Source: Sandaracinaceae bacterium (GTDB taxonomy: Bacteria; Myxococcota_A; Polyangia; Polyangiales; Sandaracinaceae). Taken from it: 40,544 nt of DNA. The notes under the pieces are model-generated. The model made no database searches and was not told the origin of the DNA. It saw only the letters and a program-made list of their open reading frames with translations. Positions within the stretch are counted from its first letter, which is position 1. Each line of letters opens with the position of its first letter. Positions 23,131 through 30,850 of this stretch are shown piece by piece. The stretch lies in the NCBI GenBank assembly GCA_019637095.1, contig JAHBWG010000083.1, positions 1 to 40,544 on the forward strand, in the 5' to 3' direction. A program made the position numbers and the translations under genes.

Positions 23131-24756
23131 TCAGCGCGCCATCGCCGAGGACCACACGGCGTCGCCCGGGGTGCGCACGACGAGCCGGTACTCGCCGACC
23201 GCGAGATCGGGCGGCACGCCCACCACGGCGCGGAAGCGGCCGCTCTCGTCGGTCACCGTCACGCCGAGCAGCCACTCGCGCTCGACGCGCGACGCGCGCA
23301 AGAGCGCCTCGATCCGCAGGCCCGCGACGCCGCGGCCGTCTCCGCGCGCGCGCCCCGTGACCTCGAGCTCGCGCCCGCGGAACACGTCGAACCGGCGCGC
23401 GTCGAGCTCGAGCACGAGCGCCCCGCGCGCGGGCGAGCCCGGCGCCGGCGGCACGCTCGACGGCGCGCTCGCGCCGCCCGAGGCGCCGTCACCACCCCCG
23501 GCCCCGTCGCCGGCGCCGGGCCGCGGCCGGCTCGCCCCGCCGCTCATCCGGCGCGCCGCCTCGTAGGCCGCCTCGTACTCGGGTGGGCGCGGCAGCGGAT
23601 CCTCGGCCGCCGATCGGTAGGCCGGCGCCTGCTCGCCGCGCGCCTCGAGCCCCGTCGCCGCGCCGCCGAGATCGACGCGCAGCCACCCGCCGTCCGCCGG
23701 CAGCTCCACCTCGACCCACGCGTGCGCCTCGTTCTGCACGAAGCGCGCGTGGATCCCGAGCGCCTGCGCGGTGATCACGAACGCATACGCGCGGTGCCGG
23801 CAGATGCCGCGGCGGCCGCGCGCGAGATCGAGGTAGATGTTGCCGCGGTTCTCCGGCGGCCGCTCCGACTCCTCGAACGAGCGGAAGTAGCGCGTCAACG
23901 TCTCGAGCGCGGTGCGGAAGCGCGCGGTGCGCGTCAGCGTGAGCTCCGCGGCGAACACCTCGGCGTCGCGCTGGACCGACGGCGGCAGGCGCGCGAAGCG
24001 ATGCGCGAGCACGTCGACCGGCGCGTCGGGGATGGGGCGACCGAAGTACGAGCGCGGCGCGTCCGTGAGGAACACCACGCGCACCTGCCCGTCGCCCGCC
24101 TCGGGCGCGCTCGCGTAGAAGTTGTCGGCGCCGTCGCGCCACACCTCGACCACGACGGGCGGCTCGGCCTCGAGCGTCAGGATGCGCGAGGTCGGCGCGA
24201 CGCTCGGCAGCGGCACGAGCGCGCCCTCGCGGAAGTCGAGCGCGACGCTGCCCCAGAAGCGGTCGCGCGGCAGGCCGTCGGGCGCCTCACCGACCGCGCC
24301 GATCACCGGGACGCGCTCGCGCCGCGGGTCGGCGATCGAGAGCGTCGGTGTCCCGTCGGGCGCGAGCTCGACGCGATCGAGCGCGGTCACCCGCTTGAAG
24401 GGCGCGATCTGCGGGCTGAAGACCACCGAGTACCCGACGGTGCCGTCGAGGTGGGTGACGCGGTCGGGGCGGAAGCTCGGCGAGCGTCGGCCCGGCTCCT
24501 CGCGCTCGCGTCCGTCCCCCGCGCCCGCGACCATCGGCGGCTCGCCGCCGCCCGCGCGCGCGAGCTCGGGCCGCGGCAGGACGTCGCCGTCGTACACGAT
24601 CGCGCCGGGCACGGTGCCGCCCGACGACACGAGCAGCATGCCCTCGTCGGACCCGAGGTCCGGCACGTACTCGTGCCGCACCGGCCGCTCGTCCGCCCGC
24701 GCGAGCGAGGCCACGAGCACGAGCCCGAGGATCGCCGCGGGCGGAGTCCGACGCAT
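23131..24756 (-). CDS. Exported transglutaminase-like domain protein
   Basis: A 541-residue protein with a signal peptide (AAILGLVLVASLARA). After a beta-rich N-terminal region it has a transglutaminase-like (papain-fold) domain at about 270-370 with the full triad: Cys319 in GICRHRAYAF, His345 in NEAHAWVEV and Asp362 in WLRVDLGG. A Gly/Ser/Pro-rich linker (about 400-445) leads to a C-terminal beta-sandwich (about 446-540; RGALVLELDARRFDVFRGREL, VTDESGRFRAVVGVP) of Ig-like type. Bacterial members are usually peptidases or amidases rather than cross-linkers; substrate unknown. The ATG at 24756 is preferred over an upstream in-frame ATG because it begins the signal peptide. Confidence 0.88.
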   Translation of the reverse strand: MRRTPPAAILGLVLVASLARADERPVRHEYVPDLGSDEGMLLVSSGGTVPGAIVYDGDVLPRPELARAGGGEPPMVAGAGDGREREEPGRRSPSFRPDRVTHLDGTVGYSVVFSPQIAPFKRVTALDRVELAPDGTPTLSIADPRRERVPVIGAVGEAPDGLPRDRFWGSVALDFREGALVPLPSVAPTSRILTLEAEPPVVVEVWRDGADNFYASAPEAGDGQVRVVFLTDAPRSYFGRPIPDAPVDVLAHRFARLPPSVQRDAEVFAAELTLTRTARFRTALETLTRYFRSFEESERPPENRGNIYLDLARGRRGICRHRAYAFVITAQALGIHARFVQNEAHAWVEVELPADGGWLRVDLGGAATGLEARGEQAPAYRSAAEDPLPRPPEYEAAYEAARRMSGGASRPRPGAGDGAGGGDGASGGASAPSSVPPAPGSPARGALVLELDARRFDVFRGRELEVTGRARGDGRGVAGLRIEALLRASRVEREWLLGVTVTDESGRFRAVVGVPPDLAVGEYRLVVRTPGDAVWSSAMAR

Positions 24757-24764
24757 CGCACGAC

Positions 24765-24770
24765 AGCATG
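24765..24770 (-). promoter_or_regulatory. Candidate -10 element (CATGCT)
   Basis: CATGCT on the minus strand ends 8 nt before the ATG at 24756, the same hexamer and nearly the same spacing as at 7002-7007. Confidence 0.2.
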
Positions 24771-24791
24771 GCTGGCCCCGAGCGTTGTCGC

Positions 24792-24797
24792 TACAGT
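24792..24797 (+). promoter_or_regulatory. Candidate -10 element (TACAGT)
   Basis: TACAGT ends 14 nt before the ATG at 24812 of the RseP-like gene, giving a short leader of about 7-8 nt. Confidence 0.35.
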
Positions 24798-24811
24798 GGA
24801 CGCGCCGAGCC

Positions 24812-25873
24812 ATGGACTTCACGCCCCTGAACGTCACCTTCGCCATCCTCGGCATCTCGCTGCTCGTGATCGTGCACGAGGCGGGGCACTACCTCGCCGC
24901 GCGCGCGTTCGGCATGCGCGTCCTGAAGTTCAGCATCGGCCTCGGCAAGCCGCTCTGGAAGTACCAGCCCAAGGGCAGCCCGACGACCTTCCAGGTCTGC
25001 ATGGTCCCGCTGCTCGCGTACGTGCAGATCGACGGCATGAACCCCGCCGACGAGGTCGACCCCAAGGACCCGGGGCTCTACCCGAACAAGGGCGTGTTCG
25101 CGCGCATCGTCACCATCTTCGCCGGACCGTTCGCGAACTACCTCGCCGCCTCGGCGATGATCTTCGGGCTCGCGCAGATCGGCGGCCTCCCCGAGCCCGA
25201 GACGACGAACCGCGTCGCGATGGTCTCCAAGGGCAGCCCCGCGCAGATCGCGAAGCTGCGCCCGGAGGATCGCGTGATCGAGGTCGGAGGGATCCGCGTC
25301 GAGTCCTACGAGGACCTCGTGCGCGCGAACCGCGGGCGCGAGAACGAGCCGACGGAGTACATCCTCTTGCGCGACGGCGAGCGGGTCTCGGTCATGCTGA
25401 CGCCGACGATGCGCGAGTTCGCCGACGGGCCGCGGCCGGTGATCGGCATCCAGCTCGTGTCCGAGCGCGTCTTCCGCACCCACTCGATGGACGAGGCGGC
25501 GCGGCGCGCGGTCACCTACCCGCTGATCCTCACGGTCGCGAACCTCGAGGGGATCGCCGAGGTGATCCGGCGGCGCGATCACGAGCAGGTCAAGAGCGTC
25601 GTCGGGATGACCAAGATCTTGTCGGACTCGATCCGCATCGCGCCGCAGCAGTACGTCTGGTACCTGATCCTGATCTCGATCGCGCTCGGGCTGTTCAACC
25701 TGCTGCCCGTGCCCGCGCTCGACGGGGGGCGGCTCGCGTTCCTCGGGTACGAGGTGATCACGCGGCGGCGCGCGAACGAGCGCGTGGAGGCGGCGATCCA
25801 CACCGTGGGGCTGCTGCTCCTGCTCGGCGTGCTCGTGATCGTGATGGGCCGCGACCTCTGGGATCTGCGGTGA
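24812..25873 (+). CDS. rseP: Site-2 protease, RseP-like M50 metalloprotease with a single PDZ domain
   Basis: A 353-residue inner-membrane zinc protease of the site-2 type, which cuts substrates inside the membrane (classically anti-sigma factors). Seen: HEAGH (22-26) at the end of TM1; a GPFANYLAA segment at about 108-116 that starts the second TM; one PDZ domain at about 130-210 (VSKGSPAQIAKLRPEDRVIEV); and the LDGGR motif with Asp304, the third zinc ligand, in TM3. TM4 is at the C terminus. E. coli RseP has two PDZ domains and about 450 residues, so this is the shorter, single-PDZ form. No dxr, bamA or anti-sigma gene is adjacent. Start ATG 24812. Confidence 0.92.
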   Translation: MDFTPLNVTFAILGISLLVIVHEAGHYLAARAFGMRVLKFSIGLGKPLWKYQPKGSPTTFQVCMVPLLAYVQIDGMNPADEVDPKDPGLYPNKGVFARIVTIFAGPFANYLAASAMIFGLAQIGGLPEPETTNRVAMVSKGSPAQIAKLRPEDRVIEVGGIRVESYEDLVRANRGRENEPTEYILLRDGERVSVMLTPTMREFADGPRPVIGIQLVSERVFRTHSMDEAARRAVTYPLILTVANLEGIAEVIRRRDHEQVKSVVGMTKILSDSIRIAPQQYVWYLILISIALGLFNLLPVPALDGGRLAFLGYEVITRRRANERVEAAIHTVGLLLLLGVLVIVMGRDLWDLR

Positions 25874-25933
25874 GCTCGCCCAGGGGTGCGTCGGATGCTC
25901 CGCACCCTTTCCCATGCCGAGCGGGTGAGGGGC

Positions 25934-26716
25934 ATGCAGGTCTGGCTCGGCTGGCTGATCGCGGTCGCGCTCGCGACCGGGTGCCAGTACGGCGCTTACT
26001 TCATGCGCGACGTGCGCGAGCCGATGCTCGGCCTCGAGGTGCGCGTCGACCCCCACGTGCGCCAGCGCTGCCTGATCGTGCTGATGCCCGGGATGCTCAA
26101 CCTCCCCGACGCGTACCTCGACCACGGCTTCGTCGAGGACGCGCTCGCCGCCTCGCGGCGCTGCGACCTCGTCGCGCTCGACGCGCACAACGGCTACTAC
26201 CGCGCGCGCACCCTCACGCGCCGGGTGGGCGAGGACGTCCTCGTCGTCGCCGAGCAGCGCGGCTACGAGGACATCTGGCTCGTCGGCTCCTCGATGGGTG
26301 GGATGGGCGCGCTCCTCGTCGCGCAGGCGTACCCCGACCGCGTCGACGGCGTGGTCCTGTTCGCCCCCTGGTTCGGCGACACGCGCCTGCTCCGCTCGAT
26401 CGAGGCCGCCGGCGGCCTCGTCGCCTGGGACGGGCGCGACGCGCGCGGAGATCAGGCGGCCCTCTGGCGCTGGCTCCGCGGCTACGCGACCCACCCCGAG
26501 GACATGCCTCCGCTCTACCTCGGCATCGGCGACGAGGACGGAACGCGGCTCGGCTTCGAGCTCCTCGCCGCGCACCTCCCGGCGACCCACCACGGCCGCG
26601 CGCCCGGCGGCCACGCGTGGGGCACGTGGCGCGTGATGTGGCGCCGGCTCCTCGATCCGCCCCCGTGGGATCGGCGCGGCGAGACGCCGCGCATCGACCG
26701 GTCGCGGCGTCGGTGA
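25934..26716 (+). CDS. Alpha/beta-hydrolase lipoprotein
   Basis: A 260-residue protein. The ATG at 25934 follows a GTGAGGGG ribosome binding site and begins a short signal with lipobox ATGC (Cys17); the in-frame GTG at 25886 would bury the signal. The mature part has an alpha/beta-hydrolase layout with LIVLMPGMLNLPDAY (about 53-67), the nucleophile elbow GSSMGG (118-123, Ser120), a VVLFAPWFGD strand, an acidic LGIGDEDGTRLG loop and a final GGHAWGTW (likely His). It is probably an esterase or lipase-type enzyme facing the periplasm. It follows the rseP-like gene by 60 bp and may be co-transcribed. Confidence 0.8.
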   Translation: MQVWLGWLIAVALATGCQYGAYFMRDVREPMLGLEVRVDPHVRQRCLIVLMPGMLNLPDAYLDHGFVEDALAASRRCDLVALDAHNGYYRARTLTRRVGEDVLVVAEQRGYEDIWLVGSSMGGMGALLVAQAYPDRVDGVVLFAPWFGDTRLLRSIEAAGGLVAWDGRDARGDQAALWRWLRGYATHPEDMPPLYLGIGDEDGTRLGFELLAAHLPATHHGRAPGGHAWGTWRVMWRRLLDPPPWDRRGETPRIDRSRRR

Positions 26717-26722
26717 CGCGGC

Positions 26723-27943
26723 TCAGAATTCGGCGGGGCGCGCCGGGTCGGGCCTCGGCACGCGGAGCAGGAGCAGGCCGGCGACGAGGGCGGCGAGGCC
26801 CGCGAGACCCGCCGCCGCCGCGCCGGGCGCGCCGAGCGCGACCGTGAGCTCGAGGTCCGGCGCGACGAGCCGCAGGAGCACGCTGGGCGCGCCGGAGACG
26901 ACGTAGAACGCCGCGATCGCGAGCGTCGGCGCCCACTTCGGGAGGTCCCCGGCGAGCCGCGACAGCACGAGCGGCGCGGCGATCGCCTCGCCGAGCGACA
27001 CCACGACCACCGCCGGCCACACGACGGAGTCCGACACCGCCTCGGCGCGCAGGAGCGCGACACCACCCGCCGAGACGAGCAGCAGCCCGACCCCGAGCGG
27101 GATCACGCTGAAGGGGCGGACCTTCAGCGCGTGCAGGCCGAGCGCGACCGCGAGCGCGACCGTGCACACGAGCGTGACGACGATAGGGTTGGCGTCGATC
27201 AGCGCCGCGTGCTCGCGGAAGCTGCCCTCGCTCGCGCGGACGAGGTCGAACACCGCCTCGAACGCGTACGGCCAGAGCGCCCAGACCAGGGCACCTACCA
27301 CGAGCGAGGCGCCGGCGACCCAGAGGTGCGCGTGGCCCTCGCGCGCGGGGGGCTCGGTGAGCGCGTCCTTCTGCTCGCGCGTGACCCAGACGGCGATCGC
27401 GAGGCCGAGCGTGGCGAGGAACGCGAGCCCGCCGAACCCCGCCCCGCCAAGGAACGAGACCGTCGGGTCGGCCTCGCGCGCCCACCCTCGGATCGCCACC
27501 GCGCCGAGGTTGCTGACGCCGTACAGCGCGAAGAACGCCGCGTTGCGCGCGTGCTCGGTGCGCAGATCGGGGAACGCGCGCGCCGCGCCGCCCAGCAGCG
27601 CGGTGCGCAAGACGCCGTGCGAGGCGCCGAGGAACACCGCGGGGAACGCGGCGAGCTCCGCCGGCGCGAGCGCGAGCAGCGCGCCCGAGGCGGCGAGCCC
27701 GAGCGCGCCGAGCGGCGCGAGCGCGAAGGGCCCGGTGGCGATCGACGCGAGGCCCGCGAGCAGCGTGCCCACGAGGCTCGCGACGCCCATCGCGCTCGTC
27801 GCGGCGACGATGTCCTCGGTGTCCCCTCCGCGGTCGAGCAGGTGGACGGGGAGCATCATGCGGCACGCGTAGTAGGCGATCGCGTCCGAGAGCGCGGCGA
27901 GCGGCAACAGACCGAGGCAGAGCCAGCGCGGCAGGGCGGGCAT
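26723..27943 (-). CDS. MFS-like transporter (12 TM)
   Basis: A 406-residue protein with about twelve hydrophobic helices in two groups of six, split by a charged loop near residues 190-205 (TREQKDALTEPPAREGHAH). The N-terminal half has YYACRMMLPVHLLDRGG and NAAFFALYGVSNLGAVA, which recall the TM1 and TM4-TM5 regions of proton-coupled oligopeptide (POT)-type or related MFS carriers, but the ExxERFxYY motif of POT transporters is absent. Substrate unknown. TAGAAC lies 6 nt before the ATG at 27943. It ends 6 bp from the convergent hydrolase gene and diverges from the Cys-rich lipoprotein. Confidence 0.8.
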   Translation of the reverse strand: MPALPRWLCLGLLPLAALSDAIAYYACRMMLPVHLLDRGGDTEDIVAATSAMGVASLVGTLLAGLASIATGPFALAPLGALGLAASGALLALAPAELAAFPAVFLGASHGVLRTALLGGAARAFPDLRTEHARNAAFFALYGVSNLGAVAIRGWAREADPTVSFLGGAGFGGLAFLATLGLAIAVWVTREQKDALTEPPAREGHAHLWVAGASLVVGALVWALWPYAFEAVFDLVRASEGSFREHAALIDANPIVVTLVCTVALAVALGLHALKVRPFSVIPLGVGLLLVSAGGVALLRAEAVSDSVVWPAVVVVSLGEAIAAPLVLSRLAGDLPKWAPTLAIAAFYVVSGAPSVLLRLVAPDLELTVALGAPGAAAAGLAGLAALVAGLLLLRVPRPDPARPAEF

Positions 27944-27949
27944 CGGCCC

Positions 27950-27955
27950 GTTCTA
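27950..27955 (-). promoter_or_regulatory. Candidate -10 element (TAGAAC)
   Basis: TAGAAC on the minus strand ends 6 nt before the ATG at 27943. Confidence 0.3.
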
Positions 27956-27998
27956 CGCTCGGTCCTTCGGCGCGCTACCCGACGCGGGCCGCCAGGGG

Positions 27999-28004
27999 TA
28001 GGAT
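27999..28004 (+). promoter_or_regulatory. Candidate -10 element (TAGGAT)
   Basis: TAGGAT ends 10 nt before the GTG at 28015. It is the same hexamer, at nearly the same distance, as before the kinase gene. Confidence 0.4.
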
Positions 28005-28014
28005 CGCGGCACTC

Positions 28015-29250
28015 GTGCGAGGCCGACTCGTCGTTCCGCTCCTGGCCGCGCTCGCCGCGCTCGCGCTCGACGCGTGCGCGGGGCAAGAGTGCGACTTCCA
28101 CTCGCAGTGCGGCGTGGGACGCTACTGCTCGTTCGGGCGCTGCCGCCAGGACTGCCTGCGCGACGTCGACTGCGACGCCGGCCAGCAGTGCAACGAGGTC
28201 GGCCAGTGCGTCGCGGGCGGGCTCGACGCGGGGACGACGCCGATGACCGACGCGGGGCCGACGCCGATGACCGACGCCGGGACGACGCCGATGACCGACG
28301 CCGGGACGACGCCGACGACCGACGCGGGACCGCCCGGGCTCGACGCCGGCTCCGACGCGGGGCCGCCGGTGGGCACTGGCCGCTACCTCGACCGCTGCAC
28401 CGCGCCGAGCGGCTGCGCGAGCGGGCTCTGCGTCGAGGACGTCGGCGGCACGCGCATGTGCAGCGTCTCTTGCACCTCACACCGCGAGTGCGCGAGCGAG
28501 CACGTCTGCGCGGGCGGCGCGTGCCGCCACGACGACACCGGCACCGCGTGCACGACCGGCGCCGCCGCCGCGTGCGCGCTCGGGCTCTGCCTCGGCAACT
28601 CGGCCACCGGCCGAGGCCACTGCACGCGCGAGTGCGCCGACGCGCGCGACTGCCCGGCGGGCTTCGCGTGCGCCGCCGCGGGCGCGGCCCGCGTGTGCGT
28701 CGAGATCGAGAAGCCGTGCGCCGACGCGAACGCGTGCGAGACGGGCCTGTGCTTGAGCCTGCAGGGCTGCACCGCCGAGTGCCGCACCGCCGCGGACTGC
28801 CCGCGCCGCTTCGGGTTCCTGCCGGCGTACCGCTGCGAGCGGGCCTTCGGCTCCACCAACCCGATCTGCGTGCCGCCCGACGACGTGCTCGGCGCGGACG
28901 CGGCGGGCGCGTCGTGTCCGGCGACGGGCGCGAACACGTGCCGCTCGGGCGCGTGCAACGCCGCCGCGCCGACGGGCCCGATGTGCACGCAGAGCTGCAC
29001 CGAGGGGGGCGGCTGCGGCCCCGGCCTCGGCTGCTTCCCCGAGGTCGACGGAAGCGCGATCGAGCTGTTGTGCGCGCGCGCCGGCACCCGCGCCCTCGGC
29101 GGCGCGTGCGGCAGCGGGCGCGAGTGCGACTCGGGCCTCTGCGACACGGGTGGATACTGCACGCGACTCTGCACCCTCGACGGCCTGTGCCCGAGCGACA
29201 TGACCTGCGCGCCGGTCGCCGGCTTCGGCATCTCACTCTGCCGGCGTTGA
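28015..29250 (+). CDS. Cysteine-rich surface lipoprotein with TPMTDAG linker
   Basis: A 411-residue predicted lipoprotein (Cys21 after ALALDA; the Asp at -2 is unusual for a lipobox). It has 49 cysteines in a repeated module of the type C-x4/5-C-x(n)-DC-x3/4-xxC (for example HSQCGVGRYC, ARDCPAGFAC, GRECDSGLC). An 8-residue Thr/Pro/Asp repeat at about 71-102 separates an N-terminal two-module head from the main Cys-rich part. Such proteins are common in large-genome myxobacteria and are probably disulfide-stabilised on the cell surface; function is unknown. GTG start at 28015. The next gene starts 2 nt after the stop, so translation is probably coupled. Confidence 0.88.
   Translation: MRGRLVVPLLAALAALALDACAGQECDFHSQCGVGRYCSFGRCRQDCLRDVDCDAGQQCNEVGQCVAGGLDAGTTPMTDAGPTPMTDAGTTPMTDAGTTPTTDAGPPGLDAGSDAGPPVGTGRYLDRCTAPSGCASGLCVEDVGGTRMCSVSCTSHRECASEHVCAGGACRHDDTGTACTTGAAAACALGLCLGNSATGRGHCTRECADARDCPAGFACAAAGAARVCVEIEKPCADANACETGLCLSLQGCTAECRTAADCPRRFGFLPAYRCERAFGSTNPICVPPDDVLGADAAGASCPATGANTCRSGACNAAAPTGPMCTQSCTEGGGCGPGLGCFPEVDGSAIELLCARAGTRALGGACGSGRECDSGLCDTGGYCTRLCTLDGLCPSDMTCAPVAGFGISLCRR
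28225..28320 (+). repeat. Four tandem 24-bp coding units (DAGTTPMT)
   Basis: Units at 28225, 28249, 28273 and 28297 each encode DAG-T/P-TPMT (the last has TPTT), followed by a partial unit. The copies differ by one to three bases. They form a flexible linker in the Cys-rich lipoprotein. Confidence 0.95.
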
Positions 29251-29252
29251 GC

Positions 29253-30107
29253 ATGACGAGCCCCCTCGAGCGCACCGTCGTCGCCAACGGCCTTTCCCAC
29301 CACGTGCTCGTGTGGAACGACGCCGGCGCGCCCACGCTCGTCTGCTGCCACGGCTTCCTCGACCTCGCGTGGAGCTTCGCGCCGTTCGCCGAGCAGCTCG
29401 CCCGGGCGGGCGTGCGCGTCGTCGCGTTCGACTGGCGCGGGCACGGCGAGACCGAGCACGTCGGCGCCGGCGGGTACTACCACTTCCCCGACTACGTCCT
29501 CGATCTGCACCGGCTGATGCCGTCGATCGCGCCCGAGGGTCCGGCGCACCTGCTCGGCCACTCGATGGGCGGCACGGCGTGCACGCTCTACGCGGCGACG
29601 CACCCCGGCGCGCTCGCGACCCTGACGCTCGTCGAGGGCCTCGGCCCGCCGAGCTACGAGGGCGACCCCGTCGACAAGCTCGGCGCGTGGCTCGCCTCGA
29701 TGGACCGGCACGCGCGCGGCGCGCCGCGCCCGATCGCCGATCTCGACGAGGCGGTCGCGCGGCTCTCGGCGCAGAACGGCGACCTCTCCGAGGACTTCGC
29801 GCGCGTGCTCGCCGCGAAGGCGACGCGCCCCGAGGGCGGCGCGCTCGCCTGGCGCTTCGACCCGCTCCACCGCACGACCTCCCCCAACGTGTTCACGGCG
29901 CGAGGCTTCTCGCCCTTCCTCGCGCGCGTCGACGTCCCGGTCCTCGTCGTCACGGGCAGCCGCGGCTTTCGCACCGCCGACCACGCCGAGCGCCTCGCCG
30001 CGCTGCGCGACGCGCGGGAGGTCGAGCTCGACGACGTGGGTCACATGATCCACCACGGCGCGCCCGACCGCCTCGCCGCGCACGTCCTCGCCCACATCGG
30101 AGGGTGA
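29253..30107 (+). CDS. Alpha/beta hydrolase (soluble)
   Basis: A 284-residue cytosolic alpha/beta hydrolase. Seen: the oxyanion-side CCHGFLDLAWSF (31-42), FDWRGHGETE (about 60-69), the nucleophile elbow GHSMGG (102-107, Ser104) and the catalytic His264 in DVGHMIHH. The overall pattern resembles epoxide hydrolase/haloalkane dehalogenase-type and general esterase members; which reaction it performs cannot be decided. There is no signal peptide, unlike its upstream neighbour, from which it is separated by only 2 nt, so coupling may be for expression rather than shared function. Confidence 0.88.
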   Translation: MTSPLERTVVANGLSHHVLVWNDAGAPTLVCCHGFLDLAWSFAPFAEQLARAGVRVVAFDWRGHGETEHVGAGGYYHFPDYVLDLHRLMPSIAPEGPAHLLGHSMGGTACTLYAATHPGALATLTLVEGLGPPSYEGDPVDKLGAWLASMDRHARGAPRPIADLDEAVARLSAQNGDLSEDFARVLAAKATRPEGGALAWRFDPLHRTTSPNVFTARGFSPFLARVDVPVLVVTGSRGFRTADHAERLAALRDAREVELDDVGHMIHHGAPDRLAAHVLAHIGG

Positions 30108-30133
30108 TCGACGGCGATCGAGCTGCAGCGAAC

Positions 30134-30412
30134 TCAGTGCTCGTGATCGTGATCGTCGAGCTCGCCCTCGGCGTGCTCGTGGCCGGGCTCGTCCCCGTCC
30201 TCGCCGTGCGCGTGCCCGTGGCGGTGCCCGTGCGCGTGCGGGTGCGCGTGGTCCGTCCCGTCCGCGTGCTGGTGGGGGTGCTCGTGGTCGTGGTCGTGGT
30301 CGTGGTCGTGCGCGTGCTCGTCCGAGCGCGCTTGGTCGTCCGGCGTGGTCTGCGCGCCGCCGCAGGCGGCGAGCGCGAGCCCGAGCGCGAGGCCGAGGAG
30401 TCGAGTCTTCAT
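30134..30412 (-). CDS. Histidine-rich lipoprotein (metal-binding candidate)
   Basis: A 92-residue protein. The signal peptide is LLGLALGLALAAC, with lipobox LAAC (Cys17). The mature part holds 22 histidines, mostly as His-Asp, His-Glu, His-Ala and His-Gly alternations, plus many Asp/Glu. This composition strongly suggests buffering or capture of divalent metals such as zinc, nickel or copper at the membrane surface; which metal is unknown. The gene stands alone, with TACGCT 9 nt before the ATG. No Zur, NikR or Fur-type operator is evident, and no metal transporter is adjacent. The P-type ATPase at 37804 is 7 kb away. Confidence 0.8.
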   Translation of the reverse strand: MKTRLLGLALGLALAACGGAQTTPDDQARSDEHAHDHDHDHDHEHPHQHADGTDHAHPHAHGHRHGHAHGEDGDEPGHEHAEGELDDHDHEH

Positions 30413-30421
30413 GGCGCCGCG

Positions 30422-30427
30422 AGCGTA
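30422..30427 (-). promoter_or_regulatory. Candidate -10 element (TACGCT)
   Basis: TACGCT on the minus strand ends 9 nt before the ATG at 30412. No ribosome binding site lies between. Confidence 0.4.
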
Positions 30428-30436
30428 GCGCGACGC

Positions 30437-30850
30437 TCAGCCCACGACCACGACCGTGACCCGCCGCCGGTGCGGCGTCGTCCGGTGCTCGTAGAGGTAG
30501 ATCCCCTGCCACGTCCCGAGGTCGCAGCGGCCCTCGCTCACGGGGACGCCGAGCGAGCTCTGCGTGAGGATCGAGCGCACGTGCGACGGCATGTCGTCCG
30601 GGCCCTCCGCGGTGTGCGTGAACAGGCGATCGCCGTCGGGCACGAGCCGCGCGAAGAACGCGTCGAGGTCGCGCCGGACCGACGGGTCCGCGTTCTCGCA
30701 GATCACGACCGACGCGCTCGTGTGGTGCACGAAGACCGTGGCGAGACCCTCGCGCACGCCGCTCGCCGCGACCGCGCGCTGCACCTCGCCCGTGATGTCG
30801 TGGGTGCCGCGGCCGCGCGTGGCGACCTCGAGCTGCGCGCGGTGCGTCAC
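30437..30850 (-). CDS. yjbQ: YjbQ/UPF0047 family protein
   Basis: A 137-residue protein of the widely conserved YjbQ family, near the usual length of 138. Family motifs are clear: FVHHTSASVVICENADPSV (about 41-59), DDMPSHVRSILTQSSLGVPV (about 87-106), and the C-terminal GTWQGIYLYEHR. Members form trimers, and weak thiamine-phosphate synthase activity has been reported for YjbQ; the physiological role remains unclear. The GTG at 30850 overlaps the TGA of the upstream hotdog gene (GTGA, 30850-30847), so the two genes form a translationally coupled pair. Confidence 0.95.
   Translation of the reverse strand: MTHRAQLEVATRGRGTHDITGEVQRAVAASGVREGLATVFVHHTSASVVICENADPSVRRDLDAFFARLVPDGDRLFTHTAEGPDDMPSHVRSILTQSSLGVPVSEGRCDLGTWQGIYLYEHRTTPHRRRVTVVVVG

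Noticed and set aside
28225-28320. Regular 24-bp repeats suggesting CRISPR-like spacing
   Set aside because: There are no unique spacers; the units are contiguous and encode DAGTTPMT.
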